Source: Bacteroidales bacterium UBA1794
Lineage (GTDB): Bacteria > Bacteroidota > Bacteroidia > Bacteroidales > Bacteroidaceae
DNA length: 64,000 nucleotides
Direction: 5' to 3'
Assembly (NCBI GenBank): GCA_002315435.1
Contig: DCFW01000005.1
Location: 67,113 to 131,112, forward strand
The position numbers and the translations under genes are program-made. Below, in pieces: positions 58,886-64,000 of the stretch (within the stretch, counting starts at the first letter, position 1; each line of letters begins with the position of its first letter). The notes under the pieces were generated by a model. It did no database searches. It saw only the letters and a list, made by a program, of their open reading frames with translations, and had not been told where the DNA came from.

Positions 58886-60928
58886 ATGAAAATTATAAAG
58901 GATTTCCCAATATTGATGCTAGTCTGTCTGTTTCAAACAGGTTGCGTGCATGACGATGAATACTCCGGTGGCTACTCTGATAAATCCGTGCAGTTCACCG
59001 CCCACAATATAGACACTCGTACATCCTCTTCAGGTTGGCATGAAGCAAATGTATCTTTGGGTGGCGATACTGCCACCACATCTTCTCCTGTCACCACTCG
59101 TGGTTCAGTTGTAAGTGGTACGGATGCTCCTGTGGGCAGTTTCGGTGTATTGGGATATATTCTTCCCAATGGCACGTGGAGTTCCTCTCTTCTTCCTACA
59201 TTTATGTATAAAACTCAAGTGATCCGTCGTGGTAATAAAGGAAGCTACACTTTTCAATATTATCCGAGTAAGTATTGGCCGACGACGGGTACCGATTTAG
59301 TTAAGTTCTTTGCTTATTATCCTTATGATGGCAACGGTATTACATTGAGCCCCTCCTCTGCTACGGGTTATCCGTCTATAGCCTATGCATCATCTACCAC
59401 TGTGAGCGATCAGGTCGATCTGATGGTTGCCTCACCTTCTGCCTGTAACAATCAATCAGATGGTAGTGCTGTGGGTCTGAACTTCAACCACGCCCTGACG
59501 CGCATCTCTTTTTCAGTGAAATGTAGCTCTTATAATATGGTTACAGTGCAGTCTGTTGCTCTAACAGGGATCAATAGCAAGGGAACCTTCTCTTATGATC
59601 CTTCCGTGGCATCTACTCCTTGGACACCTTCTTCGCTCTCCACTGACACCACCACATACAAGGCAACTACTTCAGACGGAACACTCATCCCCGAATCTTA
59701 CCAAGCTTTGAGCGTCTATAATTATCGGAACATAACTTCTGGTACGGGCACATTTTTGTTGTTACCACAGTCGGTGACTTCTTCCAATAAGTTGGTGGTG
59801 AAATACACAGTTGACGGTGTGGCTAAAGTTGCTACAATTAATCTTCATGCTGCTACATGGGCAATGGGGCAGAGTATTAATTATCAACTCATTCTGGGTT
59901 TGGACAATTCCAATTGTTATGTGGTTAATCCTTCCACTGTCTCTGATGTCACTTTGAATATTCCACTTACCCGAGTGAATGAATTCTGGGGTAATGCCTC
60001 TTATGGCAATAATCCTCTTTACGTGATTAGAGCGAATGATACATGGACTGCTGATATCGTTTGGCAGGATGTTCCCAATTTGGTGACTCTCAGTACATCT
60101 AGTGGCACTGGCCCTACGGGAAATATTGTTGTGCGTGTCCCTACTAAATCGACATCCGGCAATGCGATAATAGGCATCAAAAAGACAGGCACATCGGGTT
60201 ATGCATGGTCGTGGCATGTATGGGTTACAGGGTATAATCCCAATACTACGAATAGTGTAATAAATGGCTACACGTTTATGAATTATGATTTGGGTACCAC
60301 CAACCTCATTCCGGGACAAGGTTATAAGGGCTTGTATTATCAGTGGGGACGTAAGGATCCCTTCCCTCAGGTATCGGCAGTTGCTTCCAATACTGTGGAA
60401 TCTATTTATGGTACTTATACTAGCATCACGAATACAGCAGTTGCTGTTGCTGATAATTTGGCAAATGCGGTTGAAAATCCTGCAACGTTTTATCATGGTT
60501 CCGATTGGGGTTGGAGTAATTGGTACACGAATAACAGTTCTCTTGCGAATAATAATGCTCTGTGGGGTATTGTCAAAACTATTTATGATCCGTGCCCACA
60601 AGGTTGGAAGATAATGCCTATTGTCGCTTGTTCGGCCTCTTTCACAAGTACTACATCAAGTGGTCCCATGACTTATAGTGGTAGCAATTATGGTTGGACT
60701 CATACTGAATCTGGTACTTTTTGGCCGATATCTGGCTATTTTCTGGGTTCCTGTACCCCTAGGTTCGTAGGGACTATGGGGTACATTTGGTCTTCGACTT
60801 GTGATACTACAATTTCTGTTTTAACAAATCCTGTTTTCTACTTAAGCATAGCGAACGGATATATTGAAACGAGTACACTCACCCTTCGTGACATAGGGGG
60901 GCACGTTCGCTGCGTGCGAGATAACTGA
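58886..60928 (+). CDS. Type V pilus tip adhesin 3, paralogue
   Basis: The 680-aa lipoprotein (lipobox LFQTGC, then VHDDEYS) repeats the domain order with TTRGSVVSGTDAPVGSFG, FAYYPYDGNGITLSP, the middle domain and FISUMP C-domain (YQWGRKDPFPQV; YDPCPQGWKI; HVRCVRD). The last 55 residues, from RFVGTMGYIW, differ greatly from adhesin 4 although the two share flanking sequence. A GGGC/GCCC hairpin starts 32 bases after the stop. Start chosen at the ATG at 58,886 rather than 58,856 because it gives a standard signal peptide. Confidence 0.85.
   Translation: MKIIKDFPILMLVCLFQTGCVHDDEYSGGYSDKSVQFTAHNIDTRTSSSGWHEANVSLGGDTATTSSPVTTRGSVVSGTDAPVGSFGVLGYILPNGTWSSSLLPTFMYKTQVIRRGNKGSYTFQYYPSKYWPTTGTDLVKFFAYYPYDGNGITLSPSSATGYPSIAYASSTTVSDQVDLMVASPSACNNQSDGSAVGLNFNHALTRISFSVKCSSYNMVTVQSVALTGINSKGTFSYDPSVASTPWTPSSLSTDTTTYKATTSDGTLIPESYQALSVYNYRNITSGTGTFLLLPQSVTSSNKLVVKYTVDGVAKVATINLHAATWAMGQSINYQLILGLDNSNCYVVNPSTVSDVTLNIPLTRVNEFWGNASYGNNPLYVIRANDTWTADIVWQDVPNLVTLSTSSGTGPTGNIVVRVPTKSTSGNAIIGIKKTGTSGYAWSWHVWVTGYNPNTTNSVINGYTFMNYDLGTTNLIPGQGYKGLYYQWGRKDPFPQVSAVASNTVESIYGTYTSITNTAVAVADNLANAVENPATFYHGSDWGWSNWYTNNSSLANNNALWGIVKTIYDPCPQGWKIMPIVACSASFTSTTSSGPMTYSGSNYGWTHTESGTFWPISGYFLGSCTPRFVGTMGYIWSSTCDTTISVLTNPVFYLSIANGYIETSTLTLRDIGGHVRCVRDN
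60761..60928 (+). other. Candidate DGR variable region of adhesin 3
   Basis: The last 55 codons, RFVGTMGYIWSST to HVRCVRD, are bounded by sequence shared with adhesin 4 but are highly divergent in between, and are followed at a fixed distance by a hairpin. This is how DGR variable repeats in lectin-fold targets are placed. The match to a template repeat cannot be tested in this window. Confidence 0.45.
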
Positions 60929-60959
60929 AGTACCATTGTGATATACATCCGATTGTTTG

Positions 60960-60980
60960 TTTCGGGCATTAAAGCCCAAA
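60960..60980. repeat. Hairpin behind adhesin 3 (DGR-type stem-loop)
   Basis: TTTCGGGC-ATTAAA-GCCCAAA forms a GGGC/GCCC stem flanked by a bulged TTT/AAA pairing, 32 bases after the stop. The block GTTTCGGGCATTAA and weaker similarity for about 70 bp recur behind adhesin 4. The gap 60,929-61,096 otherwise holds no gene. Confidence 0.55.
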
Positions 60981-61096
60981 CCGGAATTAAAGGCAAAACT
61001 GTTAAAAAATACAGAATAGATGCAATTGAAAACCATTTGCATTAGTAGCATCAATAATAATAAAGAGTCCATGATGAAATGTAATAAAAAAAGATA

Positions 61097-63136
61097 ATGA
61101 AAATGAAAGAGAAAATAATAGCTATATTAGCGTGTACGGGTCTTCTCCTGACAAGTTGCGTTAATGACGACTACTCGGGTCGTTACTCCGAAAAATTGGT
61201 TCAGTTTACGGCTCGGAATATAGATACCCGTGCTTCCTCTTCGGGGTGGGATAGAGTAAATATACCATTAGATGGTAGTGCAGCCACTTCATCGCCTTCT
61301 TCTCAAAGTGCCACACGCGGTGCTGTGGTGAGTGGCACAGATGCTCCGGTTGGCAGTTTCGGTGTGCTGGGCTATGTGGTTCCGAGCGGCACATGGAATT
61401 CTTCCCTTACTCCGTCTTTCATGTATAACACACAGGTAACCCGACAAGGCACTAGTGGCAACTATACGTTCCAATATTATCCGGGTAAGTATTGGCCCAC
61501 TGTGGGCACGGATCTAGTAAAATTTTTCGCCTACTATCCTTATAATGGCAACGGCATCACGTTGAGTCCCTCTACAGCTACGGGCTATCCAAACATTACT
61601 TATGTACCTTCCACTACTGTGAGCGATCAGGTGGATTTGATGTATGCCTCTCCATCAGCCGCCAACAATCAATCCAGCGGCAGTGCGGTGGGGTTGAGTT
61701 TTAGTCACGCCTTGACACGCATATCTTTTTCTGCGGAATGCAATTTGTCCAATGTGATCAAAGTACAATCTATTGCTTTGACGGGCATCAAGAGCAAAGG
61801 CACGCTCTCTTATGATCCTTCTGTGGCATCTTCTCCATGGACTCTCTCATCCTCGTCCACTGATACCACCACTTACAAAGTGTCTACCTCTGATGGCACA
61901 CTCATCCCGGAGTCTTCACAGGTATTAAACACCTCTGATTATCAGAATTTAGAATCTTATTCAGGTAGCCTTCTGTTGCTTCCCCAGTCGGTAACTTCCG
62001 CTAATAGCTTGGTTGTGAAGTATACAGTTGACGGTGTTGCTAAGGTATCTACGCTCTATTTGCCTACTGCTACATGGATGATGGGACAGAATATCAATTA
62101 TCAATTGATGCTGGGTGCTTATCCTCCTAATAGCTACGTACTGAATCCTTCTACCACTTCCGCTACCACATTGAATATCCCGATCACTCTAGTTAATCAG
62201 TTTTGGGGGAAGGCTTCTTATGGTAATGATCCCACTTACGTGATAGGCTCTAGTGACACATGGACAGCCAATATCATTTGGCAGGATGTCTCGGGGTTGG
62301 TTAGCTTGACTGCTTCTAGCGGTACCGGACCCAATGGCAATATTATTGTGAGTGTCCCTGCTAATGCTGCATCAGGTAATGCGGTGATTGGTATAAAGAA
62401 GACCGGTACCAATGGTTATGCATGGTCATGGCATGTTTGGGTTACGGATTATGACCCCAATACTGCGAATAGTGTAATAAATGGCTACACGTTTATGAAT
62501 TATGATTTGGGTACCACCAACACAACTCCGGGGCTGGCTTATAAAGGGCTGTATTATCAGTGGGGCCGTAAGGATCCTTTTCCTCAAACATCAGCAGCCG
62601 CACCCAATACTGATACTCAGGAAGCAATTTACGGTTCAGTTACAAGTATCACGAATACTCCAGTCGCTGTTACTGATAATTTGGCTAATGCCGTTGAGAA
62701 TCCAACCACGTTCTATTATAATAATCACTCCCCTTGCGATTGGTACACTACGTCCACTTCTTCTCAGAACAATACGTTATGGAGTACCACCAAGACTATT
62801 TATGATCCTTGTCCGTCAGGTTGGAAGGTAATGCCTAGTGCTGCTTATTCATCCTCTTTCGCCTGTGACATGCCATCTGGAGGTCCAATGACTTATAGTA
62901 GTACCAATTATGGTTGGACTCATATAGCATCCGGTACTTTTTGGTCGTTATGTGGTTCTATGCAAAATAATAGTGGTGCTTATCTCCGCTTTGTGGGGAC
63001 TAACGGCTACGTTTGGTCGTCTACGTATTGTTCTACTTGCGCTTACCATTTGCACATGTATAATAACCATGTAAACCCGACGGATTACGATAATCGTGCC
63101 TACGGGTATCATGTGAGATGCGTTCGAGATATTTAA
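61097..63136 (+). CDS. Type V pilus tip adhesin 4, paralogue with DGR-like C-terminus
   Basis: The 679-aa lipoprotein (lipobox LLLTSC, then VNDDYS) has SATRGAVVSGTDAPVGSFG, a fimbrillin-like domain, the middle domain NIPITLVNQFWGKASYGNDP, and a FISUMP end (YYQWGRKDPFPQT; YDPCPSGWKV). Its last 49 residues, RFVGTNGYVWSSTYCSTCAY to YGYHVRCVRD, have the form of DGR-diversified lectin folds: WSST, many Tyr/His/Asn/Asp positions encoded by NAY codons, NR, G and a closing VRCVRD. A perfect 7-bp hairpin starts 31 bases after the stop. It is probably the active DGR target. Confidence 0.87.
   Translation: MKMKEKIIAILACTGLLLTSCVNDDYSGRYSEKLVQFTARNIDTRASSSGWDRVNIPLDGSAATSSPSSQSATRGAVVSGTDAPVGSFGVLGYVVPSGTWNSSLTPSFMYNTQVTRQGTSGNYTFQYYPGKYWPTVGTDLVKFFAYYPYNGNGITLSPSTATGYPNITYVPSTTVSDQVDLMYASPSAANNQSSGSAVGLSFSHALTRISFSAECNLSNVIKVQSIALTGIKSKGTLSYDPSVASSPWTLSSSSTDTTTYKVSTSDGTLIPESSQVLNTSDYQNLESYSGSLLLLPQSVTSANSLVVKYTVDGVAKVSTLYLPTATWMMGQNINYQLMLGAYPPNSYVLNPSTTSATTLNIPITLVNQFWGKASYGNDPTYVIGSSDTWTANIIWQDVSGLVSLTASSGTGPNGNIIVSVPANAASGNAVIGIKKTGTNGYAWSWHVWVTDYDPNTANSVINGYTFMNYDLGTTNTTPGLAYKGLYYQWGRKDPFPQTSAAAPNTDTQEAIYGSVTSITNTPVAVTDNLANAVENPTTFYYNNHSPCDWYTTSTSSQNNTLWSTTKTIYDPCPSGWKVMPSAAYSSSFACDMPSGGPMTYSSTNYGWTHIASGTFWSLCGSMQNNSGAYLRFVGTNGYVWSSTYCSTCAYHLHMYNNHVNPTDYDNRAYGYHVRCVRDI
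62987..63136 (+). other. Candidate DGR variable region of adhesin 4
   Basis: The final 49 codons. Conserved framework residues (WSST, VNP, NR, VRCVRD) alternate with Tyr, His, Cys, Asp, Asn and Thr codons that can arise by substituting adenines in AAC/AAT-type codons, the known DGR signature. The invariant end GTTCGAGATATTTAAGG would be the initiation-of-homing site. Confidence 0.55.
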
Positions 63137-63166
63137 GGATCTTGTGGCGCGTGTTTGATTATTAGT

Positions 63167-63187
63167 TTCGGGCATTAAGAGCCCGAA
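63167..63187. repeat. Hairpin behind adhesin 4 (DGR-type stem-loop)
   Basis: TTCGGGC-ATTAAGA-GCCCGAA, a perfect 7-bp stem with a 7-base loop, 31 bases after the stop codon. In studied DGRs a hairpin or cruciform just behind the variable repeat promotes homing; position and form fit that role. It could also act as a terminator, but no T tract follows. Confidence 0.6.
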
Positions 63188-63353
63188 TACCGTCGTAAGG
63201 CAGTCGTAAAAATGAAAATGAATGAAGATATGAAAGGACCGACCCTCCCGCAGAAACACGCTGTAACAATCGGTTCCCAGAGTTAACATCAAAGTAACGA
63301 GTAGTCTATTATAGTAAAAATGTATCTATTTTTTAACAGTAACAAGTGTTCGC

Positions 63354-63381
63354 CAATCCAACGCAGTGATGCGGAGAATTG
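63354..63381 (+). repeat. 28-nt hairpin repeat, copy 1
   Basis: CAATCCAACGCA-GTGA-TGCGGAGAATTG. The outer CAAT/ATTG and inner CGCA/TGCG pairs are intact around a GTGA (GNRA) tetraloop; the middle is partly mispaired. No coding frame is evident in 63,137-63,534; besides this repeat, the region holds the adhesin-4 hairpin and copy 2. Confidence 0.7.
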
Positions 63382-63452
63382 ATTCTCGACATTTATAATT
63401 GCTTATAGTTTATAATAGTAATTGTTTACACAGATAATTACTTGATTCATTT

Positions 63453-63480
63453 CAGTCCTTCGCAGTGATGCGGGGAACTG
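63453..63480 (+). repeat. 28-nt hairpin repeat, copy 2
   Basis: CAGTCCTTCGCA-GTGA-TGCGGGGAACTG. The outer pair changes from CAAT/ATTG to CAGT/ACTG, a compensatory change that keeps the stem. It lies 54 bases upstream of the msl start and is followed by ATTCTTT. Confidence 0.72.
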
Positions 63481-63534
63481 ATTCTTTAAAAGAACAGATG
63501 TGTCCTAAATAGTAACAACTAAAAGACTTAAATA

Positions 63535-63840
63535 ATGAAGCAGAATTTGAAGAACAGACATCATAGTGAAGGTGACGTGATTGTCCTACAAAGGGAATCC
63601 GTAAATAATGTATTTTATTTAGTGAAGAAAGGTTGCTTTTTTTACGCCTACAATGAGGGTGCTCATGCACTATCCCAAATAATGCATTACCCTATAAAAC
63701 GGGAAATAAGGACAAATGGATTAGAAATGCTTGTTGCCGAATTTCCTGCCGATCAAATAACTGTGGTGTTGGAGCATATCGAAGAACAGGGCGGGCAAGT
63801 AATGTGGGTCTCGGATGATTGGGTGCAGATACAACAATAA
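63535..63840 (+). CDS. msl: MutS-domain-I-like small protein (DGR-associated msl)
   Basis: The 101-aa protein resembles MutS domain I: residues about 31-90 read KKGCFFYAYNEGAHALSQIM, then NGLEMLVAEFPADQITVVLEHIEEQGGQV, matching the GdFYElygeDA, G(f/i)Pahal and yl..L...G.kV pattern of that fold, without any other MutS domain. Stand-alone MutS-like (MSL) genes are known neighbours of diversity-generating retroelements in gut Bacteroidetes. Its place directly behind a lectin-fold target supports that. A free-standing MutS-I fragment of another role is the alternative. Confidence 0.68.
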   Translation: MKQNLKNRHHSEGDVIVLQRESVNNVFYLVKKGCFFYAYNEGAHALSQIMHYPIKREIRTNGLEMLVAEFPADQITVVLEHIEEQGGQVMWVSDDWVQIQQ

Positions 63841-63854
63841 ACATTATAATATGT

Positions 63855-63902
63855 TGCATGAAGGACAAAATAACCGGCCTTTATGCTTCTTGAGTTTTTT
63901 TA
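63855..63902 (+). terminator. Possible terminator after msl
   Basis: GCATGAAGG and CCTTTATGC pair over 9 bp (one G-U) with a 13-base loop and are followed, after TTCTTGAG, by T7. Confidence 0.5.
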
Positions 63903-63919
63903 TATTTACAATCGCTTAA

Positions 63920-63938
63920 GTCCTATAGAGCTTAGGAC
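63920..63938. repeat. Small inverted repeat before hairpin copy 3
   Basis: GTCCTA and TAGGAC (6 bp) with a 7-base loop, directly before the third 28-nt repeat. Could be part of the same structured leader. Confidence 0.4.
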
Positions 63939-63942
63939 GAGT

Positions 63943-63970
63943 CAATCCCTCGCAGTGATGCGGGGAATTG
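63943..63970 (+). repeat. 28-nt hairpin repeat, copy 3
   Basis: CAATCCCTCGCA-GTGA-TGCGGGGAATTG: 12-bp stem with one C-A mismatch and one wobble, GTGA tetraloop, followed by ATTTTTTATT. The best-formed of the three copies. No gene is visible from here to the window end. Confidence 0.72.
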
Positions 63971-64000
63971 ATTTTTTATTATTGCTGTCCGGTAAAAATT

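Noticed and set aside
59762..60601. 279-codon open frame on the minus strand within adhesin 3
   Set aside because: It is antisense to conserved adhesin sequence, and similar antisense frames occur in the paralogues because of shared codon composition. No start signal or recognisable domain.
63137..63534. DGR template repeat between adhesin 4 and msl
   Set aside because: I compared this stretch with the 3' end of adhesin 4 by eye and found no near-copy. It holds the hairpin and two 28-nt repeats only.
63354..63970. The 28-nt repeats as a CRISPR array
   Set aside because: Only three copies, at unequal distances (about 70 and 460 bp between them) with a gene in one gap, and no cas genes. They are hairpin elements, not a repeat-spacer array.

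Overview
The window looks like chromosome from a Bacteroides-type member of the Bacteroidales. It has AT-rich intergenic DNA, promoters of the Bacteroidetes form TTTG-N19-21-TAnnTTTG, SusC/SusD pairs with FAS1 lipoproteins, and a type V (FimA/Mfa-type) pilus operon. I could not assign a species.

Layout. (1) 1-31,031, core genome: a 5'-cut DUF45 metallopeptidase; rimP-nusA-infB; sufBCDS for Fe-S cluster assembly; rnhB; corA and gpmI, which diverge; a DUF3109 protein; tig, clpP and clpX for nascent-chain folding and proteolysis; recQ; guaB; a run of envelope genes (two SurA-like proteins and an OstA-like protein) followed by mutL; trpS on the minus strand; a sugar O-acetyltransferase; and two tandem tRNA-Val(TAC) genes. 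(2) 31,264-49,210, accessory nutrient-uptake or adhesion locus: a tiny Lys/Ala/Cys-rich exported protein, a divergent AraC regulator, then FAS1 lipoprotein - SusC (broken by a frameshift) - SusD - FAS1 - FAS1 - SusC - SusD and a terminator. No glycosidase or lyase is present. (3) 49,324-63,136, pilus locus: a tyrosine recombinase, a 503-bp segment bounded by perfect 18-bp inverted repeats of the form CTCTC-N7-GAGAG (a probable invertible promoter segment), then a DUF3575/OmpA-like protein, a Mfa2/FimB-like anchor, a fimbrillin, and four tandem paralogous tip adhesins of about 670-680 aa ending in a C-type-lectin-like (FISUMP) domain. (4) 63,137-64,000, what looks like the start of a diversity-generating retroelement (DGR): hairpins a fixed distance behind adhesins 3 and 4, a small MutS-domain-I-like gene (msl), and three copies of a 28-nt hairpin repeat. 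The template repeat and reverse transcriptase would have to lie beyond the right edge; I do not see them here.

How it works together (inference): the recombinase would flip the segment and switch the pilus operon on or off. The operon would make a surface pilus whose tip can be one of four adhesins, and the DGR would rewrite the C-terminal ligand-binding surface of at least adhesin 4 and probably adhesin 3. That is phase variation combined with targeted hypermutation on one organelle. Other points worth checking are a tRNA-Val copy with C instead of U at position 33, a one-base frameshift in the first SusC gene, and two intergenic arrays of a roughly 22-bp AT-rich repeat.
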